Source: Thermothielavioides terrestris NRRL 8126
Taxonomy: Eukaryota > Ascomycota > Sordariomycetes > Sordariales > Chaetomiaceae
NCBI RefSeq assembly: GCF_000226115.1
Contig: NC_016457.1
Span: forward strand, 6,944,001-7,008,000
Direction: 5' to 3'
Length of the DNA stretch: 64,000 nucleotides
The first letter of the stretch is position 1, and every line of letters begins with the position of its first letter. Made by a program: the position numbers and the translations under genes. This document shows, one piece after another, positions 22,816-33,138 of the stretch. The notes beneath the pieces are model-generated. The model did not search any database. It had not been told where the DNA came from and saw nothing but the letters and a program-made list of their open reading frames with translations.

Positions 22816-24820
22816 GGTATAGACGGCGCAAACCAGGCGCGAGGAACCAGGCTAGCCGGGCCAAGAAGGAGGAGATGTCGACGCTGTCGAACAATGGGAC
22901 GAATATCAAGTTGCCGACACAGATCAATGTGTCGGTTGGGGTATCTCAAAGAAGTACTGAATGCGGTTGGAGTATCGTGATTCACCGTCTACACGAGTCG
23001 GTCCTCGCCCGCGAAGGGATCGACTGTGCTTAGCTCGGCGAAGGAGCAAGACAACTCCAGGTTGTCGGCGACGATGAGGTCACGACGGTGCCTGGAGAGG
23101 GGAAACAAAAGAGCGAACCGTCAGGAGTGGGTCGAGCCGGTCGGCTCGCAAGGCCTCAGCAACGTTCCGATCCTGCCAGCATCGCAATGGTGGTGAAAGC
23201 CGGGGAACCGTAACCTTGAGAAGCAATGCGAGGGCCTGAGAGACAGGAAGCACGCTGCTCCAGCCTCTTGGTCCGGTGGATATGGAAGCGGATGACCAAG
23301 TGAGCGGGCGCGGGGCTGAAGGAGGGAAACCCGAAAGATGTGGTACGCGCTGGGTCCTGCGGTGGTCGAGGAGCGCTGCTGGGTTGGACGACGGTTGTTG
23401 ACAATGGCTGCTAGGATGTGGGTTTGATCGGCTGGGCACAGATGCAAGCGCTGGTGTCAAGTTGACGGAAGCGGAAAGGATGAGACAAGCAGGCAGCGAG
23501 GGGGTGCAGCAGCAGTGCAGCGGGAGTGTTGAGTCGCCAATTGTCAATTGTCGGGGAACAATGGCCCGTTGTTGTCGTCGCGATGAATGATGAATAGCGC
23601 GACTCTCTATTCACGGCGAAGCCGCCGTTTAGCACATAACGATAATGAAAAAAATGAATGGCTAGACAGTCAGTCGCTGTCTCGACAATCGCCGCCCTTC
23701 GGTTTGAGAGCGTCTGGGAACGAAGCGAGTCGGAACGCGGGAGGGAGGACTTCTGACGGGAGTGGAGGGGGGAATAAGGGGCATGCCAGGAAGGAACAGG
23801 GGTGCATGCATGGGCGGAAATGTGCAAATAGGCCCACTCGATTGGCCTCGAGGGTCGGCGCAATTGGCCGGCCTACTCAACGGGCTGTGGGGGCACCCGC
23901 ACCCGCGCCGTAGTTCACAGAAAACTTGGATCGCATGGACGAAATCCCTATGGTACAGTCTCAATTTTCTGTGAGAGCTTGCCCGTCCCGCACCCCCTGC
24001 TCTTGGCTCCCTGGGACCCTGCGCAAGGGGGCATGCTTTCATCTGTTGATTGGCCCAGCCGGCAACCCCTTGCATTCCCCAGTGCTCATGAAACATGCGC
24101 CCAACCACAAAACTGGGACACGTCGGCGACTCGGCGGGAGGGTTCTGCGAAACGCGGAAACTCGATCCCGAAGAAGCAGATCGTGGATGGCGGCGGCACA
24201 GCGTCGAAGGCTTGAGTTCCGCTCCGTAGCGCCAAGACGCTGGCGACTGTGGCCAAAAGCTTGCGCCAGCCGTCGTCGCAAAGTCGTCGTCGGAGGTGAA
24301 GCAGCGAAACTGCCAAACAGTTCGTGCAGACGTCGCGGGCTTGAGGGGACAAGCTTAGCGTTGCCATCCAGTTGATAAAGGCATTGGGTCTTACGCTTCC
24401 ATTCCAGTTAATGCTGTGCAGTCCGAGATAAGACCCGCCCGCGTATTGGCGCCGAACGGGATGGAGCCAAGCGAGCTTGCCGCGCGCTTGCGGAGGACAC
24501 ATTCCGCGATCGACGTGCCGTGCACACATCAACTTGGTTGCTTTGGAATGATCCGTCAAACTCCCTAACACTGTTGATTAACTCTATTCCGTGTACGGAT
24601 ACTCAACCGTCTATCATGTCTCGTCTAAGCCTTGAACCAGTGTGGTCCTCGATCCCGACAAGTCCTCCCGTACTCCGGCCCCGGCCATCTTGACGGCCTT
24701 CGACATGACCTGAAGAGCCGTGACGAGGCCAGAGCCCAACCAGAACCTCACCTTCATCCAGGACCGGACCAAAGCTGGACCAGTCGAGCGCCGGGCCTGG
24801 CAGCGCGCCACTCAACGCAG
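22816..24820. other. Intergenic region; promoter/leader of the Kch1-type gene
   Basis: Pyrimidine-rich on the minus strand at about 23080-23450, consistent with a long 5' UTR that may contain an intron. No other gene recognised up to the 3' end of the phosphatase at 24821. Confidence 0.5.
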
Positions 24821-25615
24821 CTAAACACCAATAACCTTCCCCTGCCCGAGATTACCCCATTCCCTCTCCACCCGACTGTGCAACGCAGCTCTCAGCTCCA
24901 TCTGCTCCGTCTCCGTCAGCCCCTTCTCACTGCCCCTCCTCCGCCTCCAACTCCGCTCCGTCTCCCGCAACCTCGCCTCCTCATCCTCGTCCCCGCCAGC
25001 AAACTCGTAGCTCCTCCATTCCGTGTTATCCCACCCGGTCCCCTTCGAGTGGTCGGCCCCGTCCCAGTCCTGCGTGAGGAAATGCAAGAACCCGCCATGC
25101 GTGACCGCCACGATGTGCGCATCCACCCCGGGATTCTCCGCCTCGAACCGCCTCCCCAGCTCCCGCATCCACACCCTCGCCCGGCGCGCCCGCGCCTCCA
25201 GCTTCTCCACCGTCGGCACGTACGGGCTCCCCGCGCTCTCCTTGTCGTTCCACCCCTCCGTGACCAGGCGCAGGTCGACCTGGCCGGCGGGGCCGAACTC
25301 GACCGCCAGCGCCTGCGGCGACGAGCCGATGTCGCACGGCAGCGGCGCGACCTCCTGGAGGTCGGGCACGGCCGTGACCTGCTTGTCGGAGCTGGTGAGC
25401 ACCGGGGCGAAGGAGAGCAGGGCGGTGTAGAGCGTGCGGCGCAGCGGCGAGGCCACGATGTGGGTGACCTGCGCGTGCAGGGGGAAGGTGCGCTGCAGCT
25501 GGGCGCACTGCTCCCTGCCGAGAGGGGTGAGGTCCGGGTCCGGGAGGGCGTGGTTCGCCGGCGTGAGGTTGTGGAAGCCCTGGGCGTGGCGGACGAGGTG
25601 GATGTAGGTCGGCAT
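24821..25615 (-). CDS. Histidine phosphatase (phosphoglycerate mutase-like)
   Basis: Single exon, 264 aa from ATG 25615. In-frame sequence upstream is open but lacks family similarity, and MPTYIHLVRHAQGFHN is the standard N-terminus. The catalytic RHxxGxHN motif is RHAQGFHN, so the phosphate-accepting His is residue 10. SPLRRTLYTA (phosphate-binding Arg), the acid/base EVAPLPCDIGS segment and the second catalytic His in VTHGGFLHFL complete the fold. Fungal members of this clade are small, presumably cytosolic phosphatases of unknown substrate, not glycolytic mutases. The C-terminal 60 residues are Arg/Glu-rich. The start is also supported by A/T-rich leader sequence directly upstream. Confidence 0.9.
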   Translation of the reverse strand: MPTYIHLVRHAQGFHNLTPANHALPDPDLTPLGREQCAQLQRTFPLHAQVTHIVASPLRRTLYTALLSFAPVLTSSDKQVTAVPDLQEVAPLPCDIGSSPQALAVEFGPAGQVDLRLVTEGWNDKESAGSPYVPTVEKLEARARRARVWMRELGRRFEAENPGVDAHIVAVTHGGFLHFLTQDWDGADHSKGTGWDNTEWRSYEFAGGDEDEEARLRETERSWRRRRGSEKGLTETEQMELRAALHSRVEREWGNLGQGKVIGV

Positions 25616-26014
25616 TTTGAGATAGAAAAATAGGGGCTTGTTGTGTGAGAGGCAGGGGCGGCCGAATGACGTAGGGTTGCGGAGGAAACGATGGAGTTTC
25701 TTGCACGCAGAGTCGTAAGGTAGGGCAATTCGTGACGACGCAAAGTTAACGGCGTCTAGCGAAAGAGACGGGACGGGGCGACGGGTCAATCAGGCATCTT
25801 TTGAAGTGTAGCCAAGATTGTTGTCGTGAGTCACAACGGGCCGGGGCTGTTGACTCCACCCCCTGCCGCCAGTCCGTCCGATGCGATGCCGAAAGCTCCA
25901 CTCCGGCGTCGGCGGTCACGCCCCACTTCGGACGACAAGGCCGGTCCCTTTCGAAATGCGCACGAGCATGAAAAGCACTTTACCATTGGCTGGGCAGCAA
26001 AAACAATCGAAGAA

Positions 26015-26205
26015 TGAAGAAGAAAAGACGACAAGAAGAAGACAAGCAGAAAAGAAGACAGGAAGAAAAGAAGACAAGAAGAAAAGTAGACAAGAAGAAA
26101 AGAAGACAAGAAAAAAAGTAGACAAGAAGAAAAGAAGACAAGAAGACAAGAAGACAAGAAGACAAGAAGAAAAGAAGAAAAGAAGAAAAGAAGTGGAGCT
26201 GGAAG
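26015..26205. repeat. Purine (GA/AAG) low-complexity tract
   Basis: AAGAAGACAAGAAGAAAAG-type repeats of about 190 bp. Open frames in several phases are compositional. It lies between the phosphatase promoter and the accessory island. Nothing else is seen in 25616-26290. Confidence 0.9.
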
Positions 26206-26296
26206 CCGTTGCAAGGACAGATCTCCAGAAGTACCCCGTACAAATTGACCATTAATGAAGAACGCCGCCTACCTACTGCCGCGGAATGCTGAAGCT

Positions 26297-26424
26297 GAAG
26301 GAATAATGAACACTGTTTTCGAAGGCCAATTGGCACGCACCAACAGACAACCTGCCCAATGCACGCCTCTTCAGCATTCTACCATGGGTCCTTGGCTGTT
26401 GGTCTCAACTGACCAACCGGTTGG
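26297..26424 (-). repeat. Dispersed repeat, copy A (inverted relative to 32303-32440)
   Basis: The reverse complement of 26332-26424 aligns with 32303-32399 through shared words CGGTTGGTCAGTTGA, AAGGACCC, GAATGCTGAA, TGCATTGGG and TGTTGGTGCGTGCC. Similarity continues more weakly to TTCCTTCAGCT. The copies differ by many substitutions and small indels. The repeat is non-coding as far as I can see and may be a decayed MITE. The pair brackets the accessory island. Confidence 0.65.
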
Positions 26425-26719
26425 CATCAGCCGCTCCTTCCAACTTGCCGGACACGGCATTCCAGCATCATAAACGACGGAAAGACAGTTTCGCAGTTGG
26501 TTGACGAGATCAAAGCCAGTCTCAGCAAGCCTGCAGATCCCAATTCCAAGCCCCAGATGCCTCAGAGCTTTCGAGACGCTGTTGTCCGCGCACGCGTGCA
26601 TGGGGGGGACGACCGTTTCCTCGCTGCGATCCGGGACGAGGATGTCTGTCACCTCGCATCGACGCGCCACGGGGGTGGCGGTTGCGTGCTCTTCAAATCG
26701 GCCGTCCGCGGCCTCTGGC

Positions 26720-27653
26720 CCTGACCTTTGCCATCGATGCGGCCGACAAGCTCGAGAGCGAGGCTGCCGCGATGCGGTAAGCATATGCATCTTCAAAACC
26801 GAAACGGTCGCTGTGGACGTCACCAAACTAAAGCCAAGCTGTCTTAGGCTCGTAGCGGAGAGGACGGCCATTTCGATAGTTACTCAAGATCCATGCCTAT
26901 GCCCTCGGCGACATGTACATGCAGCTTCGACGCCTCGAGTTTCCCGCGACTGGTCGTTTGGTCCAAGGTTCGGACGGCGTGCTGGTCGGCAAGAGGATCG
27001 CGACGGTTGACATTAACATCCAGGCGCTGGAAAGCGTGGGTACGTTCGAGGCCCGCCAGTTCGCCGAAGGCTGGGTTGATCCCCGTCTCGACCAGGGACC
27101 GTTCGTCTTCGACCACGGCGATTTGCAGATCTTCAACTTGATCCTTGACGACCAGATGAACATCGTCTCGGTTCTGGATTTGGAATCGAGTTGTTCGGTG
27201 CCGCTCTAGTTCTTCGCCCCTCCATTATGGCTGAGCAGCGCCCTTGTCGACTTTTGTGTTACTCCTTCCGATACAGGAGTTACCTTGAGCGCTTTGAGGA
27301 GTGTTCTGCCATTCTCGGCGCCCGGGAGCGGGGAGGTACGGAAAGGAGCTCTTGCCGGACGAGTGGGACAGGCAGAAACCGAAGCATGGCTTCGTGGTTG
27401 CCCATGTGCTGGAGAACTGACGACGATGGACTGGTTCGCTCTCCGAGCCATCAACTTCCAGGTCTACGGCGGGAAAACGGACCTGCCGGAGCGCGTCGAG
27501 ACCTTCATGCAAGCCGATCCCGCTCGCAGAGTGATAGCCAAGCAAAAGGCTCCGGACTGGGTTTAGTACAAGATTGAGTTGGAAGCGCTCGGCCTTGAAT
27601 ATTCGAGCGACTCGGACAAGCAAATCGCGGAGACCTCGCGCTCTGATCCATAA
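26720..27653 (+). pseudogene. Aminoglycoside-phosphotransferase-like (APH) kinase pseudogene
   Basis: Fragments in order match the fungal APH/choline-kinase-like family: ADKLESEAAAMR (about 26740), KIHAYALGDMYMQLRRLEFP (26885-26944), the Brenner-type catalytic motif FVFDHGDLQIFNLILDD (27103-27153), the DFG-like VSVLDLE, then VPL*FFAPPLWL and a C-terminal QADPARRVI...YKIELEALGL. The gene is broken. An in-frame TAG (27207-27209) stands where the family has Gln (VPLQFFAPPLWL), a second TAG (27564-27566) interrupts DWV*YKIELE, and a frame break occurs near 26880. Both nonsense changes are CAG to TAG, the RIP-type C-to-T at CpA. Intact members are cytosolic kinases of unknown natural substrate. 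It lies inside the repeat-bracketed island. Confidence 0.75.
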
Positions 27654-27892
27654 CAACTTCGCCGCCTTCATCAATGGAATCAAGTCCATTCAGAACTAAC
27701 CCGATGTGATAGCCCACATGATAATCACATTTGAGAGGCTACTCAAGTACCTCTCTTCCAAGGAAGGCGCCCAACTCCAGTAAATGACAGCCCCAAGCAA
27801 AGACGCCGAGAACACCAGTTGTTCCTGCATTGACCCAACGCAAACCCGCTCCGCATCATAACATGACAACTGTCAAACAACCCGGGGCACAG

Positions 27893-28971
27893 CTAACGAG
27901 ATTCCACCTCGACCAGCGGCGGGCCGGCCTCCAAGCGATCACGACCCTGGGGCGGGTCGTCGTCCTGGACCGACACGTACTTCGTCGCCCCGACGGGACG
28001 GTTGATCAGCCACCGGAGGAAGATGTACGCGTCCGGGGTCGGCTCCTTGGCTTTGAAATTGAGCAGTCTCGACTGCCGGATCACCAGCTTGTTGAGCTTC
28101 GCGTCGATATGGGCCTGCGTGATGCGCCCGTGCGTCTCCCACTGATAGGAGAGGACCAGCACCTGGGCCGGGGGATCAGTCAGCAGGTTGGTTTTCTACT
28201 CGGGTCTCGGCGCATGCGCCCAGCGAGCGATTGAGTGTGTGAGTTGTAACAGGTGGAAGATGCTTACCGGTTTCGTGTGGTGGTCGGTGAAGCGGCCGGA
28301 GCGGACTTGCTCTCGCAGCAGCGTCACCGCGGCGTCAAGCTCGCTCCGGAGCATCGTTCCTTCTGGGGCTACGACAGGGTCGAACATCGTAATGCCTGTG
28401 TGAGGTGTGTCTGCGGCTGTGGGGAGCATGACGGCCTCGGTGACGTAGTGAGACCGGTAGTCGTGGCGGTATGGGACGGAGAAGTCCAGATCTTCCTGGG
28501 CGAATGCGGTATAAGTGCAGCTTTGGGTTCACTGTCAGCCAAGACGCAGTGAAGGGAACGGTGCGGCGCAACAAACATTGGATGTGTCTTGTCGTCTTCG
28601 TGGTCCCTTGCCAAGCGAAAGCACACCCTGTTGAACCAACGCGCTCTCATCTCCGGGTACTTGTAGCCCGCGTTTGGAATCCACTCGGGGTGGTCCTTGT
28701 CCCTGTCAAGCGTCTCACTCCAGTACACTCGCGCTCCATCACCCTCTTCCTTCAGGTCGCTGTCACCGTCGTACCAAGGCGAGAAGAACCGAGGCTCAAA
28801 GTCGCATGGTGACGAGTTGTCGACATCAAGGTCCGTCCGTTTCAGCACCCCGAGTGCCTCAAGTTCGCTGTCGTCGATTGTGGGAGGGCTGTGTCGATGA
28901 ATGTACTTTTTGAGGGCGCATAGTTGTTTAAATTGCGCCACCTCGAGATTTCGTCGGCGAATTTGCTCCAT
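27893..28971 (-). CDS. Fungal conserved hypothetical protein (305 aa)
   Basis: Proposed exons 28971-28577, 28520-28268 and 28162-27893 join in frame. The first intron (donor GTTTGT, 56 bp) is the weakest call; the second (GTAAGC...CCCAG, 105 bp) is strong. It begins MEQIRRRNLEVAQFKQL. The core contains ARVYWSETLDRDKDHPEW, YRHDYRSHYVTEAVMLP and FDPVVAPEGTMLRSELDAA, and the C-terminal part VLVLSYQWETHGRITQAHID and IRQSRLLNFK. The pattern resembles a family of uncharacterised proteins I associate with ascomycete accessory regions, but I cannot assign a function. No signal peptide or membrane helix is visible. If the first intron is wrong, the gene carries a frameshift instead. Confidence 0.6.
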
Positions 28972-29577
28972 AGCTACTAAGATTGGTGTCGAGTTGTGAA
29001 AGCAGTGGTTGTTGCGGCTTGGAAAGACATCGATGCGGACAAGCTTGTTGTTGTGTATTGCGTCTTCATGAGACGCGTTTGTTTTGCGCGTTGCCCATGA
29101 CGACCAGAACAGTTCGCACAGGAAGCGTACGCCAAGCAGATTACACAGTGCGCAGAATCGCACACGGACAGAGTGCTGTGACTCAATCCAGGAGTCCATT
29201 CGCCCGTCACCTCCGTGACCCAATCGACGCCGCAGTTAAAACTCTATGCTGCAGTTAAACATGCACGACTCTTGCACACGGTATTCATCGTGAGCTGCAT
29301 GTACGATATAATGTCACATCGGTGGACATAGGTTGCTTGGTAGGTGCTCTGTTCATACCCACCTGTATTCTGCAGATCTTTCTCTCCCAACCTAGTCCGG
29401 AGCGCTAACTACCTATGCAGCGTACGCAGTGAGTTGCCTATATTCCAGACACTCCATCCGTATGCACGGGCCCTCCATGTGCACAGTTGCTCGTTAGTTA
29501 TCCATACCTGTCCACACGTTCCTTACCAAGGATGTCGCGGGGACTTGCTTAAGCGCTCGGTTGGATGTGTTGAGGCC
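28972..29577. other. Intergenic region
   Basis: Shared upstream side of the divergent hypothetical gene (minus) and the PD-(D/E)XK-like gene (plus). No gene recognised. Confidence 0.5.
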
Positions 29578-29965
29578 CTCATCTTTCATCTCAACGGCGC
29601 TTCCGCCCAACCAACGACTTGGAATTCCATCAGCCCCCCCCAAAGATGGCCCTCCATCTTTCATCTCAACGGTGCTTCCGCCCAACCAACGACTTGGAAT
29701 TCCATCACCCCCCCCCCCCCCCCCCCCCAAAGATGGTCCTCCATCTTTCATCTCAACGGCGCTTCCGCCCAACCAACGACTTGAAATTCCATCAGCCGCC
29801 CTTCCATCAGCCGCCCAAAGATAGCTTCCACGCTTTCCTTACCAAGGATGCCACGGAGACTTTGTCAGGCGCTCGGTTGGATGCGTTGTGGCTAGCCCTC
29901 ATGTTTCATCTCAACGGCGCTTCCGCCCAACCAAAGACTCGAAAATTCCATCAGCCGCCCAAAGA
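29578..29965. repeat. Minisatellite (about 70-90-bp unit) with a poly-C tract
   Basis: The unit TTTCATCTCAACGGCGCTTC + CGCCCAACCAACGACTTGGA + ATTCCATCAGCC... + AAAGATGG occurs four times (starting near 29583, 29659, 29747 and 29905). A run of about 22 C (about 29706-29728) lies in the second copy and marks a length-unstable or error-prone site. A related segment, CTTTCCTTACCAAGGATG, also occurs twice (about 29518 and 29834). Confidence 0.85.
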
Positions 29966-30158
29966 TGGGGCGTGTCGAGGACATAAAATGTGCTGCTGTT
30001 CTGCGCCTGCCTGAGCTGTACTGCTGGTCTGCGCCTGCCTGTGTTGTGCTACTGTTCTGCACCTGCCTCCGCTGCTTTCAAATCCTTGATCCAACTCGTG
30101 CCCACTCTTCCAAGTCCCCCGCCGTCTTCTCCCTCGCCGGTGCTGCGACATTGAGGAA

Positions 30159-31967
30159 ATGTATCGACAGCAGCAGCCCAAAGTCGCGAACTCCATTCCA
30201 CAATGGGCAGATAAGGTTCGATGTCTGCTCAATATCAGTGATGGAGATCCTCGCAAGAACGAGAGAGTCTGGCAGTTCGGTGCTGCTGATCGCAAGTTTC
30301 CTTCGGCCTCCGATCTTTCTGAGGAAGATTACCTCCGACTTCGGGTGATCTGGTATCACTGGAGTAACATCAACGAGTTCAGACATTACATGCGGGATAA
30401 CCCGGTTCTGCAGGAGGACGATGAGACGAGTACTCGGTATACCGGGTATGTATCTCGGGAGAACGACGAGCTGGCAACCAAGATCTATGACAAGCTGTCA
30501 CCTCTGTTTCGCGGCTACCTGGACGACATCAGGTCCAACAAGGACGGGACGAGGCCAGGCAGCAAGTGCGAGCGCTACTTTCTCACTAGGTACTGGTACG
30601 GCAACCCGAGCTCTTTTTTGCCTATTACGGTTTCGGGTAGTTCTTAGTTGCTAGCACCCGAGACAAATACCTTTGCTCCCGAGTTGCTCCCAATGTCCTG
30701 ATTAGGGAAGAACTAACTCGCATTGTTGAACAGGCAGGGCCTGGTCATGACGAGACTCAAGGGTGACGATAAACAAGGGGAAGCTGGCATTTCACGCAAA
30801 CCACGACAAGATGTGACCCCTGTCGAAGACATCACGGCCGCCGTGTCAAGGACGACGATTGCCAGCGCCCCTGAGACCCCACGGAAACAACTCATCCCGA
30901 AGGTACTGGAGGTCGAGACCCCAGCCGTTCCCAAATACTTACCGGCCATCGGTGGCATGCAAAACCCCGCCACCTCGGACGAGACCTATGTCAACACAGC
31001 GCTCCTCCTGCTGCTACAGACGCTCACGTTGAGCATGTCGGAGCTCGGCAACTCGATGGACGGTCGGCTCGACCTTGGTGATCTCGAGTGGCTGGCTGAT
31101 CGGCTACCTCTCAAGCTGTACCGTCATCAGCCACAGAGTGACTGGAACACTCAAAAACCTGCTGAGTTGATGGAGGCTCGAGTAGACGGCTATCTGTGCA
31201 AGCGAGACTATCACCCGCCCGACAAGGACGGTGTTGCTCTGCCACGGTACAATAACCTGCCTTTGGCTATCGTCGAGGCGAAACCGTGCGTAAGAAATGC
31301 GGCAGGATCTTCGATTCGTTGGCAGGAGAGCGCCGAGATGGCTTGCTGGGTGTCCAGCTTGGACGATGACTTCGAGCACTACGGATTGCTTCAGTCTTCC
31401 ACTAGCGGAAGAAAACGGTAAGCACCATCAACCAACGAGGTGATCCATTCACGCTTCCAGTAGCTGATGGGTGGCCCTCCAAGACGTCTTATGGTGTCCC
31501 AAAACCGCCATGAGATATACCTCATCATCGCCGAATACGGCCAGCCATGGAAAGACTACATCCGGACCGGGAGGTCATCATCACAACCTATGCCCCGGAG
31601 CAAGGAAGATGCGGTCGATCTCGCGGGCTCGGACGCCTTCGTTAAAACCGCGGCTGCAGCATTCCCCGACGAATTCGAAACGATGATCAGCGACGCGGCG
31701 GAGTTTATCAAAACCCCTGGCGGTGGAGTGAGGCAAACCCGCGCCAGGCCGCTGGAGCTACTGGGTCCGGAAGACTTCTGCATTATGCAGCAGTGGGGGC
31801 CCTTTTTGGTTAATGACCGCCATTGTATGGACCTGTTCTTGCGTCGGCTTATCGCGCTGCAGGTGCAATTGCTGTCGACAGCGACGGCGATGCCGGCGCC
31901 GCAGTTCGATTCCGAGGAGGCGCCGCAGTTCGATTCCGAGGAGTCCGAGGAGGAAACTTCAGACTGA
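30159..31967 (+). CDS. Fungal PD-(D/E)XK nuclease-like domain protein
   Basis: Exons 30159-30589, 30734-31417 and 31484-31967 give 532 aa. The N-terminal part (WADKVRCLLNISDGD, ERVWQFGAADRKF) is family-specific. The nuclease-like core has D295 in ARVDGYLC, E325 and K327 in LAIVEAKP, and Q341 in RWQESAEMACWV, followed by RRLMVSQNRHEIYLIIAEYG. This is the D...ExK...Q arrangement of PD-(D/E)XK enzymes, so a catalytic site is possible. Related proteins are expanded in ascomycete accessory DNA; substrate and role are unknown. The third-exon acceptor (CCAAG at 31483) is chosen because it gives GRKRRLMVSQ. The tail carries a duplicated APQFDSEE and an acidic end. It lies inside the repeat-bracketed island. 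Confidence 0.75.
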
Positions 31968-33138
31968 AATTGTGGGGACTCGGGAGTGAAGTCGGCGGGA
32001 ACTCTGCGAGATACTCTCAGAGCGAGGGTTTTCTTCCTGATTTTTGTTGTCTCGTCTCTGTTTTGTTACCGCTTTCCCTTAAGTGAGCAATGAGATTTCG
32101 ACCTAGTCTTTACCTTCCGCCCCCCAAACTATAACGCTCGGCAATCAACCGTAAAGACGTCTTTCTGTGGTACATGATGCAAGACCTGCGGACTCAGACG
32201 CTACATTGGGCATCTAGGCCAAGGGCGTACAGAATCTGGAAGTTTGGAGGACAGACTCCAGTATCACTACCCGCAGAACGAGTCAGAATGCCATAGCTAA
32301 ATACCAAGCGGTTGGTCAGTTGAAACTAGACAGCAAAGGACCCGTGGTGGAATGCTGAAAATGGGAGTGCATTGGGAAGGTTGTTTGTTGGTGCGTGCCC
32401 AAGCCGGCACTTGGAAGGACAGTGTGAACTCGCTGGTTCCTTCAGCTGCACACAGCGAGAGGAGTAAAGTCTAGCTAGGTCTGCAAGGTCCCGAGAACCC
32501 GAGGTTAGACGATGAAAGTCAGCCTAGTCAGGATCTACACGTAATATCGTGGCCGAGAAATGCATCCCACGCTGTTATTACGCTTCATACACCCGTAGAT
32601 GCTTAGCTCCTCGACCTAGGCCGAGAACCAGTACTGGACTACGCTCGTTCTCGGCTCATGTATCCGTATGTCGGTTCAGACACTATATTCGCCTATGTGG
32701 AGGGGTGTAAGTCTTATCACCATCATAATACATTGATGCTTGAGCGGACTATCGTCGTCGTTGGACTGCTCTGGGCGCTCCAAACTCGCAAGCCTGTAGA
32801 ACATGACAGCCTGTAAAGGAACTCCAGTGCCGCTTGGCATGGTCCCCACACCACTCATACACAAACACAGCGCTTTGAGGCAAGCATCGATCACAGCGCT
32901 CCCCTAACTGGCATTCATGTTCCCTTACCCCCGACTCCGTTTACATAGGTACGAATGCTATGTATGCGATCGACAAGAGCCTCTCCCCAAGTCGTCCTTC
33001 CCGTGAACGCCTCCCTCTCAGAACAGAATCTTAGGCATGGTAACAATTTCCCAGTTCCCCCGTCCGGACAAATAAGGTCTCCGTTCAAATGCGAAGTCTG
33101 CCGTCGCAGTCCAACATGCTCGCACGCCATCCGGTCCT
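31968..33138. other. Intergenic region with the right island repeat
   Basis: No gene recognised apart from the dispersed repeat copy at 32303-32440. A partially palindromic CGAGCCGA/TCGGCCGAG-rich segment lies at about 32540-32660. Confidence 0.5.
32303..32440 (+). repeat. Dispersed repeat, copy B (inverted relative to 26297-26424)
   Basis: See copy A. Aligned core is 32303-32399, with weaker similarity to the TTCCTTCAGCTGC segment. Together the copies form an inverted pair about 6 kb apart. Confidence 0.65.

Noticed and set aside
26015..26205. Lys/Glu-rich or Phe/Leu-rich open frames in the purine tract
   Set aside because: Pure low-complexity translation of a GA-rich microsatellite.
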